Assembly (NCBI GenBank): GCA_016712675.1
Contig: JADJQR010000001.1
Coordinates: 3,100,001-3,164,000, forward strand
Length of the DNA: 64,000 nt
Source of the DNA: a bacterium
GTDB taxonomy: Bacteria; Krumholzibacteriota; Krumholzibacteriia; LZORAL124-64-63
Reading direction: 5' to 3'
Position 1 is the first letter of the stretch; each line of letters begins with the position of its first letter. The position numbers and the translations under genes are program-made. The notes under the pieces are model-generated. The model was not told the DNA's origin. It saw nothing but the letters and a program-made list of their open reading frames with translations, and did not search any database. Positions 47,001 to 54,368 of the stretch are shown here, piece by piece.

Positions 47001-49136
47001 GCCCGCGAACAGCCCGATCGCCGTGACCGTCATGTCGTAGCTGAACGGTCCGCCGGCCACCGTCCAATTGACGCCGTCGGACGACCACGACTGCACCCAG
47101 GTGTCGCCGGTCCTGGTCACACGCATCCACAGCGGCGCCGTCAGGCCGTCCGGCATGTAGACGTCATGCGTCAGGATGGCCGGACCCCGGTCCACCGCCA
47201 CGCGCAGGCGATTCGTCTCGTCACGGAAGATCTCGGCGCGGATCCAGCGCGTCTCGCTCTCCTTGATGAGGATGCCTTCCTGGCCGAAGTTCCCGGGCAG
47301 GTCGGCATCGAACTTCGCCTCGACCGTGAAGTCGACGTCCTGCGCGGGCTGCAGGATGTGGGGCGCCCCGATGAACCCGTTCCAGATCTCGTGCTCGATG
47401 CCGCCGGGCACGCTGATCGCGACGCGGGCGTCATCGGACCACCCGCCGGACATGGCCACGGTACCGCCGTCGCTGAAGGGGTCGACGAACGACCACGGCC
47501 CGCCCAGTTCGCAGCGGTTGAAGTCGTCCGTCAGGAACACCGGCGGAATCACGGTAAACGTGGCGTGCACGTTCTTGTCACTGTCCATCAACAGCGTGTC
47601 CGGATTCGCCGTGCCGGACAGGTCGCCGCTCCAGCCCGTGAACTGCCACCCGGGATCGGCCACGGCCGTCAGCACCACGGACGAGCCGAAGAGGTAGTCC
47701 GGATCGTCCGGCTGGCGCAGGACCTGGCCGTTGCCGCTGGTGGTCGTGACCAGCACGTGCGTCGGCATGACGGCGAAGCCGGCCGTGATGTCCTTGTCGG
47801 CGTCGACGACGATCGACGCGGGGTTCGCCACGCCGGTCAGGTCGCCGGACCAGCCGGAGAAGCCCCAGCCAGGATCCGCAACGGCAGTGGCCTGCACGGT
47901 CGTACCCGCGTTGTAGATGCCCCCCGGCGGATCCAGGACCACGCTGCCGGCGCCGCCCGGCTGCACGGCGGTCGTGATCGTGTGCTGGGCCACGGCGCCG
48001 AAGGTCACCGTCACGGCGCGGTTGCCGTCCATCGTCAGTGCCTGCGGGTTCACCGCTCCGGCAAGGTCGCCGCTGAAGGCGGCAAAGGCCCAGCCCGGCG
48101 CGTCCACGGCCGTCACGGTCACGACCGTGCCCCGGTTGTAGACGCCGCCAGGCGGCGAAAGGAGGTACGAGCCTCCGCCGGCAACGGCCATGACAAGTGT
48201 GTCGACCGGCACGGCGGTGAAGGTCGCCGCCACCGTCGTCGGTCCGTTCATGGACACTACGGCGGGGTTGGCCCCACCGGCCAGTGCGCCACTCCAGCCG
48301 CTGAAGGTCCAGCCCAGCTGGTCGACGGCGGTCAGCGTCACATCCTGGGCGCACGTGTAGCTGACCAGGTCGGGGCTGCGCGTCACCAGGCCGCCGCCCG
48401 TGACGTCGACGGCCAGCGTGTTGCGCTCGGTATCGTCGCCAACGCCGTCGACGCCGAACCAGTCGGCCTGTACGGAGTGGGCAGGCGGGTTGGCGCCGCG
48501 GTTGCCGGCGTAGATGCCGATGCTGTCCGGGGCGAACGCGTAGACGAACGGGGCGCCCGGCGCCAGCCAGCCGACGCCGTCCTGCGACCACTCCAGCGTC
48601 CAGGTGTCGGCCGCGCGCGTCACGCGCAGGTACAGCGGGGCGGGCGTCGTCGGGGCGATCTGCGCATCGAAGAACAACGTCGTCGGACCGCCGAGCGCGG
48701 CCACGCGCATCTGCCCCGCTTCGTTGCGGTAGATCTCCAGGCGCAGCCACTGGCTGTCGCTCTGGCGGACGAGCAGTCCCTGCTGGCCGAAGTTCACCGG
48801 CAGCACGGACGTGAACTTCACCGCCGCGGAGAAATCCCCGGGCGCCAGTGCCTGGCGCACATGGGGTGCACCGATCGTCGTATTCCAGATCTCGTGCTCA
48901 GAGCCCCCCGGCACGTTGAGCACCAGGTGCGCGTCTTCCGTGTAGGCGCCGGACACACCCACGCTTGCGCTGGGATCGCCGCCGTCGACGAACGTCCAGA
49001 CCGGGTCCAGGGTGCAGGCATGGAAGTCGTCCGCCAGGTATTGCGCATGCGCACCCGCGGCGGAAAGAGCGATGACCAGCGTGGCAGCCATGCGGGTGAC
49101 CAGCGATGCGACTCGTCCGTGAACGCGAATTTCCAT
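41040..49136 (-). CDS. Giant modular surface protein: five lectin-like modules, 14 InlB-type repeats, sorting tail
   Basis: 2698 residues. Signal peptide 1-31 (ends AGAHAQ). Five modules each start DDF-x-x-C-x-L-x-x-x-W and run ~200 residues with 'GGxEHEIWNxxIGAPH' and 'YFHSTxGAPAGED'-type motifs, resembling concanavalin-like DUF1349/LamG sandwiches. They begin near 49030, 47525, 46460, 44955 and 43660. They carry 4, 2, 4, 3 and 1 InlB-B-type repeats (~72 residues: 'GWxFxGWSGDLSGxANPDTLxMDGDKxVTATF'). The C-terminal part has a dockerin-like 'NRVDATDVAALTAAYG', a cohesin-like domain and NVPNPFNPQTMIAFDLARAG with end RMTMLK. Probably an adhesin. ATG 49136 is preferred over an upstream start because it begins the signal peptide. 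Confidence 0.85.
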   Translation of the reverse strand: MEIRVHGRVASLVTRMAATLVIALSAAGAHAQYLADDFHACTLDPVWTFVDGGDPSASVGVSGAYTEDAHLVLNVPGGSEHEIWNTTIGAPHVRQALAPGDFSAAVKFTSVLPVNFGQQGLLVRQSDSQWLRLEIYRNEAGQMRVAALGGPTTLFFDAQIAPTTPAPLYLRVTRAADTWTLEWSQDGVGWLAPGAPFVYAFAPDSIGIYAGNRGANPPAHSVQADWFGVDGVGDDTERNTLAVDVTGGGLVTRSPDLVSYTCAQDVTLTAVDQLGWTFSGWSGALAGGANPAVVSMNGPTTVAATFTAVPVDTLVMAVAGGGSYLLSPPGGVYNRGTVVTVTAVDAPGWAFAAFSGDLAGAVNPQALTMDGNRAVTVTFGAVAQHTITTAVQPGGAGSVVLDPPGGIYNAGTTVQATAVADPGWGFSGWSGDLTGVANPASIVVDADKDITAGFAVMPTHVLVTTTSGNGQVLRQPDDPDYLFGSSVVLTAVADPGWQFTGWSGDLSGTANPDTLLMDSDKNVHATFTVIPPVFLTDDFNRCELGGPWSFVDPFSDGGTVAMSGGWSDDARVAISVPGGIEHEIWNGFIGAPHILQPAQDVDFTVEAKFDADLPGNFGQEGILIKESETRWIRAEIFRDETNRLRVAVDRGPAILTHDVYMPDGLTAPLWMRVTRTGDTWVQSWSSDGVNWTVAGGPFSYDMTVTAIGLFAGNRGVAPPAHTVLVDYFHSTAGAPAGEDAERAPLSVSIVGGGTVNRSLDLPSYACGQVETLTAVDQPGWRFESWSGAVSGTQNPVQVTLSGAAAVTASFVPAPQYTLTTAIAAGNGAIQLDPPGGTYNEGTAVVVTAVPDPDWSFTAWSGDLSGAANPDTLIMDGDRAVSASFAEIVYAFAEDDFNGCDLDSVWTFVNPRGDAATWSLQGGFTDDARLALSVPGGQSHELWDGAITAPHLIQPALNVDFGVEVKFDSALPNAYLGQEGIIVRHDDTQWLRFEFASFGPLTYVLAALPDGATFPINSPVGPNGPYRLRVIRTGDTWDFQWSSDGTVWNTPAGSGFQYAIEVTGVGVYAGNNGTNPAHTVLVDYFRYASGSTLTDDAARAPLTVTALGGGSVTASPDLTSYGCGQAVTLTPVPAHGWTFAGWSGALGGATAPAVLSMSGPAAVTATFTPLPPLGVATNVVGGGGSISLSPATGPYYLGDRVVVTANDGPGWAFSGWSGDLSGAANPDTLIVTGEMSVTASFVAVPQHTVTVSVPGGNGNVSLSPPGGTYNQGRALILNAQGDVGFGLGAWSGDLTGSANPDTIIVDGDKNIVATFAPLPQHELTIVVAGSGAVATDPVGPLHFQGTPVALLATPDQGWQFSGWSGDLAGTAAADTIVMDAPRAVTATFAPLPPVALADDFAACELDPMWTVVDPFEDGATAGIVNAYTDSARVAIHVPGGFEHEIWNGVIGAAHILQPAWDKQQFTLEAKFDSRVPENFGQEGILVKQDEAHWVRAEFFRDDFNNLRVAVDRGPAQLTHDVFLAPTVDEPLYMRVTRDGDNWTQSWSEDGVAWNVAGTFTYAMTVTEVGLFAGNRGIQPPAHTVEVDYFHNGAGVPAAEDSLRNRIAVTVVGGGLVQRALDKVDYLCGDVETLTALDQPGWAFTGWTGDITSAERALALPMSGPLALTATFVAVPQYTLAATVTAGNGAIVLSPPGGVYNAGTVVTVTAEPDLGWGLVAWSGDLDGDLSPRTLVMDGNRSVGATFAELAVHAVTLATYGSGSIVADPAGGSYFHGTQVALTAVPDPGWVFGGWSGAFNGQQNPDTLLVDGDKTVTATFLQVLAAAEADDFSGCSLDPRWTVIDPFNDGGVAATINAYTDSARVAISVPGGAEHEIWNGVIGATHILQAAQNTDFELEVKFDSLPTAGYAQQGLLVSQDQSAWVRAEVFRNGLADLRMAVILGPAQPRHDIALPVGVQPPLWMRLARSGDLFQQRYSTDGVVWIDAGPAFTYALDVNGIGVYAGNRGVAAPAHTVLVDYFNATTGAPAGEDASRNRLDVQIAGGGSVTRLLDLVDYACGQVETLTAAPDAGWYFAGWSGDASGTQSPLPVAMSGPRAIGAAFLPLVAPNRVAVVPAPGTCLSTVVACADSIPVRLTRTDATPVKSFSVLVQLSDLVLCDGPASVREGTYLAAHGATSFQVVQNPDGSVQVDGALTGAPCDADEADGVLFWLDVTGAVAEGTGVITLASVVLGDCADQPLPVEILPAALVAIDHTPPASATSVAATQVMTGNALASLTAIDVTWTAPGDPDAQTIQVWRRGFGFAPEYSDLGGAAPTVPANGDDPAASGWELAATLPAGAAAMRDNPPVRDYWFYHVRVVDGCGNVAGAATLPAALAYLLADVAGGPGGLGDNRVDATDVAALTAAYGTQDGQLSYTNRLDVGPTATALPFALPATDNVVAFEDLMVFSLSYGLNAGPGGNVAAPPSPSPASRNFLMLDIAPLPGVGQTFNVAIRMEGDGTVQGLSLPLAWNAAVVQPVTVAAGPLLAAQNGANAVFMPQPGRIDVALLGLRDRGIAGTGVLAVVTFEVIGVGLPSLEIGLVEARSQANEPLSISSGGISATPDLPLLPVATALHQNVPNPFNPQTMIAFDLARAGRARLLVYGIDGRLVRVLVDGELPVGRHLFKWDGTDDGGQRLASGVYLTRLVTSDGSQSGRMTMLK
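42790..49030 (-). repeat. Five imperfect protein modules within the giant gene
   Basis: Units of about 1505, 1065, 1505, 1295 and 870 bases, each a lectin-like domain followed by a variable number of InlB-type repeats (4, 2, 4, 3, 1). Copies are diverged at the DNA level (protein motifs kept, codons different), so they are old duplications rather than recent slippage. Confidence 0.75.
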
Positions 49137-49321
49137 GTCAGCCTCTGTTCCTCCGCTGAAGCTCGACCGCCCCCAGGGACGAAGCAGCGCCGAGACGATT
49201 GCACGTCCCCGGAGCCCGCTTCGCGCCCGCGTCGCTGTTGACTCGACCCTCCCCCGAAGGTCGAGTTGGATGGCTGCGATGGCGTCCATGTTACCATGGT
49301 CGCCCATCCCCTTGCTACAAA

Positions 49322-49351
49322 ATTATACATATGGTTACATCACTAAGGCAA
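49322..49351 (-). promoter_or_regulatory. Promoter of the giant surface protein gene
   Basis: On the minus strand TTGCCT (49346-49351), 18-base spacer and perfect TATAAT (49322-49327), about 186 bases before the ATG at 49136, in a short AT-rich stretch. Confidence 0.65.
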
Positions 49352-49377
49352 GGGCAAACCACGCTTCGTGCAGCGAA

Positions 49378-49827
49378 TCAGGGCCTGCCGGAGGAGGAAC
49401 CCCGCGCAGCGTCGGGAAACTGCCGGGAAGCCTCGGCCATCGTCGACCACGGACGGAGCACGTCGTCCAGCTGGGAGATCCGCAGGATGTTGCGGATCCG
49501 ATCGCTCCCGCAGACGACCGCGAGCGACCCTCCCCCTTCCCCAACCAGCTTCCACAGGGCTACCAGGCGCCCCAGGCCACGCGAGTCCATCCAGGGCACG
49601 CGGTCGAGATCCATGATGAACCGGCGCCCACCTGCCGCCAACACCGCCGCAACCTCTTCGAAGAGCTCCGGCCAATCGTGATCCGGGCCTCCGCCCACCG
49701 CGAGCGTGCGGTGCGGTCGCTCGTCGCCGGTGCCGGACCACCAGGTCAAGCCGATCTGACCTCCGGCGATCTTCAGGACCGGACGCATCACGAGGATATC
49801 GGACGACGCGGGCGCGGCCGGAGCCAT
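49378..49827 (-). CDS. STAS-domain protein (anti-sigma factor antagonist-like)
   Basis: 149 residues, one STAS domain at about 20-120. The key loop MDLDRVPWMDSRGLGRLVALW holds S82, the site phosphorylated in SpoIIAA-type antagonists (usual form DxSGL; here D-S-R-G-L). A C-terminal 'RIRNILRISQLDDVLRPW' fits the helix 3-4 region of the family. Normally it binds a partner kinase (RsbW-type anti-sigma) or a phosphatase. No such partner is adjacent. ATG 49827 is preceded by AGGGAG. The Arg-rich N-terminal extension of a longer reading is rejected. Confidence 0.78.
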   Translation of the reverse strand: MAPAAPASSDILVMRPVLKIAGGQIGLTWWSGTGDERPHRTLAVGGGPDHDWPELFEEVAAVLAAGGRRFIMDLDRVPWMDSRGLGRLVALWKLVGEGGGSLAVVCGSDRIRNILRISQLDDVLRPWSTMAEASRQFPDAARGSSSGRP

Positions 49828-49946
49828 GCGAACTCCCTCGTGCCGGCTCCTCCGGCCTGGGTGGGGCGGGTGCGGCTGTCGTGGCCGCGGGGCGGCACCA
49901 TTACGCCACGGTCGCGCGATGGTTCCACGCCGATGCAAATCCCTGG

Positions 49947-50360
49947 CTACGGAGTCCGGTTGTTCGCTCCGTCCCGCAGCTCGACGATCCGCTGGCGGAG
50001 CTGGCGTTCCAGATCCGGACGGCCTTCCTTGCGCGCATACCGCGCCTGGATCCGTAGGACACAGAGTACGCGCTCCAGGGGCAGGGACTCGAACTCGCGG
50101 ACGATGGCCTCGGCGGTCGCATCATCGGTCGCCACGGCCAATTCCGCCAGCAGCTGCTTCTCACGTGCATCCAGAACCGCAAGCGTGTCGCGGATCTCGA
50201 CGTAGATCGGGGACAGCTGCAACAGCGCACCACGATGCTCGACATGGTCCGGCGGCATGACCGGCCTCTGGACCGCGTGGGGTGGCGTATCGGCAGCACT
50301 GGCGAAGGTGGCGCCGGCAACGCCGACGGCCAAGGCGAGGAAGGACAGGACGGCACGCAT
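49947..50360 (-). CDS. Small exported protein, function unknown
   Basis: 137 residues. Signal peptide about 1-23 (ends FASAAD). The mature part is helical, with charged segments 'YVEIRDTLAVLDAREKQLLAELA' and 'RKEGRPDLERQLRQRIVELRDG' that could pair as a hairpin of two helices. No family recognised. ATG 50360 follows AGGAGGTCGTCCC. Same strand as the STAS gene, 119 bases upstream of it. Confidence 0.72.
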   Translation of the reverse strand: MRAVLSFLALAVGVAGATFASAADTPPHAVQRPVMPPDHVEHRGALLQLSPIYVEIRDTLAVLDAREKQLLAELAVATDDATAEAIVREFESLPLERVLCVLRIQARYARKEGRPDLERQLRQRIVELRDGANNRTP

Positions 50361-50584
50361 GGGACGACCTCCTGACGGTGCGGGCTACTCGCCCGACAAC
50401 CTGCCAACAGGATAACATGTCAAAGATCTCGCTCGCAATCATTTTTTTGCACTATCGTAATTTCTGACAACTCGTTGCCGGCGTGCCGGCTCGGACTCGC
50501 AGCCACGCGCCGTGGCCGGGACAGCCGAGATGGGCTAACTTGCGGGCACGGCAGGCTCTTGGCTTCAGGGAAAAGGTGATTGGC

Positions 50585-51157
50585 ATGCGCAGGTGCGGCT
50601 GGGTCCAGGGCGGCCACGAGGCGGACATCTCCTACCACGACCACGAATGGGGCGTGCCCGTCCACGACGAGCACCGTTGGTTCGAGTTCCTGATCCTTGA
50701 GGGCGCCCAGGCCGGGCTGAGCTGGTCGACGATCCTGCGCAAGCGTGGACGCTACCGCGAGGTCTACGAGAGCTTCGACCCGACCAGGGTCGCGCGCTTC
50801 GACGCTGCCAGGCAGGCGCAGCTGCTGCTGGACGCCGGCATCGTCCGCAACCGGCTCAAGATCGCCGCGTCGGTCACCAACGCGCAGCGATTCCTCGCGG
50901 TTCAGGACGAGTTCGGCAGCTTCGATGCCTACATCTGGCGCTTCGTCGACGGACATCCCCTGCAGCCGGATCGTGGTTCGCTGGCGGCGATACCGGCGCG
51001 GACACCGGAATCCGACGCCCTGTCGAAAGACCTGCGCCAACGCGGCTTCAAGTTCGTCGGCAGCACCATCTGCTACGCCCTGATGCAGGCGGCCGGACTG
51101 GTCAACGACCACGAGACGGGCTGCTTCCGCCACGCCGAGGTACGCAGGCTCCGGTAG
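50585..51157 (+). CDS. tag: DNA-3-methyladenine glycosylase I
   Basis: 190 residues, standard length. The N-terminus MRRCGWVQ holds the first zinc Cys; 'YHDHEWGVPVHDE' the His ligand; 'WFEFLILEGAQAGLSWSTILRKR' the catalytic Glu and pocket; and 'LVNDHETGCFRH' the C-terminal His/Cys zinc ligands. This is complete for Tag family. It removes 3-methyladenine from alkylated DNA. ATG 50585 with AAGGTG upstream is used; a start 34 codons earlier would only add non-conserved sequence. A TAACTT element (50536-50541) may be its -10. Confidence 0.93.
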   Translation: MRRCGWVQGGHEADISYHDHEWGVPVHDEHRWFEFLILEGAQAGLSWSTILRKRGRYREVYESFDPTRVARFDAARQAQLLLDAGIVRNRLKIAASVTNAQRFLAVQDEFGSFDAYIWRFVDGHPLQPDRGSLAAIPARTPESDALSKDLRQRGFKFVGSTICYALMQAAGLVNDHETGCFRHAEVRRLR

Positions 51158-51181
51158 CGCGCTGCCAGTTGCGGCCGCCGT

Positions 51182-51946
51182 TCAGGGACGGTCGCCGGGG
51201 CGCGACTGGCCAAGCATCCAGCCCGCGAGTCCGGGTTCCGCGTACGCCGCGTCCCAGCTGTTGTGACCAGCCGTCGGGTACAAGGTCAGGTGCGCGCCTT
51301 CGGGGTCCCGCCCTTCGGCCAGGCGGAGGCGCCTGACCTCCTGCACGATGTCGACGGTGTGGCGGGCAGCGACGACATCATCGCGCAAGCCGTGGAATGC
51401 CCACACCGGCAGGTTCGCCGCGCCCGGCGCCACCTCTGCCACCGGCCCGTAGCCGCAGACCGGCGCCAGGCACGAGAACAGATCACGGTGACGAGCTCCG
51501 ATCACCCAGGTGCCGTGCCCGCCCTGCGACATGCCGGTCAAGGCGATACGGTCACCGTCGATGTTCCAGCGCGCGCGCGTGTCGGCGATGGCCGCCAGTA
51601 CCAGGTCCTCGAAGTCCTCCCACTCCCGATCCCGGGTCGGCTTCTGGGGCATCAGGACCAGGCAGGGCCAGTGTTCGGGACGCGCTTCGAGGGCGGGCCC
51701 CAGTCCCACCTGCGTCTGCCTCCCGTCATCGCCGCACTCGCCGGACCCGTGCAGGAACACAACCAGCGGCCAAGCGTACGCGGGGTCATAGTCCGGGGGA
51801 ACCCGCACCACCACCGGCAACCGCTCACTGTCCACGACGACCTCCCGCCGGATCGGCGCGGCCGCTGCTGCGGCGAATCCAGCGACCGCACACACTCCCA
51901 GAAAGCCGGCCGCCAGCAAACGCCTGGGCCAGAATGACTTCCACAT
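51182..51946 (-). CDS. Exported alpha/beta-hydrolase esterase
   Basis: 254 residues. Signal peptide about 1-30 (ends AAAAAA). Oxyanion region VFLHGSGECGDD, nucleophile S140 in GMSQGGHG, acid Asp189/190 (FHGLRDDVV) and His228 (TAGHNSWD) give an intact triad. The closest type is the feruloyl-esterase/PHB-depolymerase-like 'esterase D/carboxylesterase' group that attacks polymer side chains outside the cell. The substrate is not inferable. It converges with tag (24-base gap). Confidence 0.78.
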   Translation of the reverse strand: MWKSFWPRRLLAAGFLGVCAVAGFAAAAAAPIRREVVVDSERLPVVVRVPPDYDPAYAWPLVVFLHGSGECGDDGRQTQVGLGPALEARPEHWPCLVLMPQKPTRDREWEDFEDLVLAAIADTRARWNIDGDRIALTGMSQGGHGTWVIGARHRDLFSCLAPVCGYGPVAEVAPGAANLPVWAFHGLRDDVVAARHTVDIVQEVRRLRLAEGRDPEGAHLTLYPTAGHNSWDAAYAEPGLAGWMLGQSRPGDRP

Positions 51947-52142
51947 CCGCTCGTCCTCCTCCGGCGCCCGGACGTCGCTGCTGCCGGCCGGCTCGCACGG
52001 CCGGCGGGAAAGCTACCACGGGAGGTCGGGCCTGCCAACGTCCGCGAGTGCCTCTTGTCAGACGGTCCCCGGGCCCCTTACACTGATGCCTGCCTGACAC
52101 CCCTCCACCACGCACCCCTTGATCCATCGTGGAGGTTTCACG

Positions 52143-53468
52143 ATGACGCGTTTCCCCTCCGCCCTGCGACCTTGCGTGTCACGCCGCTGCGGCTTGTCCG
52201 GCCTCGCAACAAGCGTCCTGCTGGTGGGAGCCCTGCTCCTGGCCGGCTGTTCCGAATCCTCGGCCCCGGACAAGACGGCGGACAACCGGCTGGACCCGGG
52301 CGCGGGCGCCTTCTCGTTGAAGGACCTCTCGATCCCCGGGCCCGACGGCGCGCCGCTGCTCCTGCGCCTGGAAGGCAGCGACCTGGTCGCCGACGCCGAT
52401 GCGGGCACGGTCTCGCTGTCGGTGCGCGTGCTGAACCTCTCCGGTGAAACGGTCCACCTGCCGCTGGTCGTCTGGATCATGGCGCTGCAACCGGCCTCGG
52501 TCGTGCCCGCAAACGCCGACTTCGCGTACCCGGGGCAGCTGGCCGATCCCACCGTCGCAGCCACCGACACCGCCGGCTGGGGGTTCGACTACTCGGAGCT
52601 GCTCGAAGGCCAGCCGTTGCCCCCGGGCGAGGCCACGCCGGCCAAGACGTGGGTCTTCTCGGATCCCGACCTGGTCCCGTTCTCGTTCGCCGCGCGGATC
52701 GAAACCGGCGTCTTCACGGGGCAGGCGCGCCTGGCGGGCCGCATCTTCGTTGACCTGGACCGCGATGGGTTGCCGACCGCTTCCGAGCCTCCCTTTTTGG
52801 CCGGCGGCGTACAGGTGACCGCCCCGGGCGGCGTCGTCTCGTGGTCCTCGCCGGGCCCGGACGGCTGGTGGGAACTGCCGGTGCGCGCGGCCGGCCTCTA
52901 CGAGGTGCTCTTCGTCCCCATGGAGATGGGCCCGCGGCCGGTCCCGTTGACCACGCCCAATCCGCGGCAGGTGGTGGTGACGACCGGCCCGGACGGCCAG
53001 CTTCTCAGCTGGCGCGAGGGCCATTTCGGCGTCGCGCGCGACGTCCCGCCGCCCCCACCGACGGGTGTGATCGGCTTCACCGACCGCCGCCCCGAGCAGC
53101 TGCACCGCGCGCCGTGGATGTTGCTCCGCGCCGGCGTCCGCGGACCACGCCTGGAACTGCAGGTGGGCTATTCGGGCTGCGAGCCGGACCACGCGTTCTC
53201 GTTGTGGATGTCGGGCGGATTCCTGGAGAGCATGCCGCCGCGCGCCCACCTGACTCTCGTGCACGAGACGATGGAGGCCTGCGACGCCGCCTTCACGCAG
53301 GAGATCGGCTTCGACCTGATGCCGCTGTTCGGGCGCTACGCCGAACAATACGGCCAGGGGCCGCTGGTGCTGGTGCTGCACGGACCGGACGGTTTCACGC
53401 GTGAACTGGAGCTGGCCACGGTGCCGCCGGATTCGACGTGGCCCGCCGGCGCCGGGCCGACCGACTGA
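52143..53468 (+). CDS. Lipoprotein of unknown function
   Basis: 441 residues. The N-terminus ends LLVGALLLAGCSES, a clear lipobox with Cys acylation. Mature part: beta-rich domains, one starting 'FSLKDLSIPGPDGAPLLLRLEGSDL', a SdrD/Cna-like 'LAGRIFVDLDRDGLPTASEPPFLAGGVQVTAPGG' and further C-terminal sandwich. Probably sits on the inner face of the outer membrane. ATG 52143 follows GGAGGTTTCACG with good spacing, nine codons inside a longer frame. No family recognised with certainty. It converges with malG across a shared terminator. Confidence 0.7.
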   Translation: MTRFPSALRPCVSRRCGLSGLATSVLLVGALLLAGCSESSAPDKTADNRLDPGAGAFSLKDLSIPGPDGAPLLLRLEGSDLVADADAGTVSLSVRVLNLSGETVHLPLVVWIMALQPASVVPANADFAYPGQLADPTVAATDTAGWGFDYSELLEGQPLPPGEATPAKTWVFSDPDLVPFSFAARIETGVFTGQARLAGRIFVDLDRDGLPTASEPPFLAGGVQVTAPGGVVSWSSPGPDGWWELPVRAAGLYEVLFVPMEMGPRPVPLTTPNPRQVVVTTGPDGQLLSWREGHFGVARDVPPPPPTGVIGFTDRRPEQLHRAPWMLLRAGVRGPRLELQVGYSGCEPDHAFSLWMSGGFLESMPPRAHLTLVHETMEACDAAFTQEIGFDLMPLFGRYAEQYGQGPLVLVLHGPDGFTRELELATVPPDSTWPAGAGPTD

Positions 53469-53492
53469 CGGCAGGCCGGATCCTGCAGACGC

Positions 53493-53524
53493 GACGCCGC
53501 GTTCCCGACCGGGGACGCGGCGTC
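53493..53524. terminator. Bidirectional terminator hairpin between convergent genes
   Basis: Arms 53493-53506 and 53511-53524: ten perfect pairs (GACGCCGCGT) then a G-T and three G-C pairs, four-base loop. It lies between the lipoprotein stop (53468) and overlaps the malG-like stop by two bases. The plus side continues AGCCTTTC. Confidence 0.7.
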
Positions 53525-54368
53525 AGCCTTTCACGCTGCCCAGCGTCAGCCCGGACACCAGGTAGCGGTTCAGCGCCAGGAACAGCGCCACGACCGGCAG
53601 GCACACCAGCAGCGAGCCCGCCGCGTAGTTCGCCCACTCGGTCTGGTAGGTGGTGAACAGCGACTCGAGTCCCAGCGGCAGCGTCATCAGCTCCTGGCTG
53701 GCCAGCAGCACGCGCGCCACCATGAACTCGCTCCAGCCGGTCATGAAGCTGAACAGCGCCGTGATCACCAGCGCCGGCGCGCTGAGCGGCAGCGTCACCC
53801 GGAAAAAGGCCACCAGCGGCGTGCAGCCGTCGATCAGCGCGGCCTCGTTCAGCGCCTCGGGGATCGTGTCGTAGTAGCCCTTCATCGTCCAGATGCAGAA
53901 CGGCAGCGCCGTCGCCACGTAGGCCACCACGACGCCGGCCAGCGTGTCCACCAGGTGCAGCTTGCGCATCAGCAGGTAGAGCGGCAGCAGCAGCATCGTG
54001 GCCGGGAACATCTGCGTCATGAGGATGCCCTGCAGCACGGCGCCGCGCCCGGCGAAGCGCGCCCGCGACAGCGCGAAGCCGCCCAGGCTGGCCAGCGCCA
54101 CGCCCACCAGGGCCGTCGACAGCGAGACCAGCAGCGAGTTGCCCAGCCAGCGGAAGAACGGCTTCTCGGTGACCATGATGCGGTAGGCGTCGAAGGTGGC
54201 GTTCTCCGGAATGATCCGCAGCTCGGTCGAGTACAGCTGGTCGCCGGGGCGCAGGCTGATGCCCACCACCTGCAGCACCGGGAACACCGCGAACAGGACC
54301 AGGAGCCACACCAGCGCGTGGACCCAGACCATCTCCCACGCCTTCAGGACGCGACGCCGGCGGGCCAT
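53523..54368 (-). CDS. Sugar ABC transporter permease, MalG type
   Basis: 281 residues, six membrane helices. 'FPVLQVVGISLRPGDQLYS' at the N-terminus and the EAA loop 'YYDTIPEALNEAALIDGCTPLVAFFRVTLPL' are typical of MalG/AraQ permeases. The ATG at 54368 overlaps the TGA of the MalF-type gene (TGATG). It forms the inner-membrane channel with MalF. It is last of the malEFG-like operon, and no ABC ATPase lies in the window, so a shared MsmK/MalK-type ATPase elsewhere must power it. Confidence 0.88.
   Translation of the reverse strand: MARRRRVLKAWEMVWVHALVWLLVLFAVFPVLQVVGISLRPGDQLYSTELRIIPENATFDAYRIMVTEKPFFRWLGNSLLVSLSTALVGVALASLGGFALSRARFAGRGAVLQGILMTQMFPATMLLLPLYLLMRKLHLVDTLAGVVVAYVATALPFCIWTMKGYYDTIPEALNEAALIDGCTPLVAFFRVTLPLSAPALVITALFSFMTGWSEFMVARVLLASQELMTLPLGLESLFTTYQTEWANYAAGSLLVCLPVVALFLALNRYLVSGLTLGSVKG

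Noticed and set aside
42790-49030. CRISPR-like or recombinational repeat array in the giant gene
   Set aside because: Repeats are protein-level modules of 870-1505 bases with diverged DNA, not short identical repeats with spacers.
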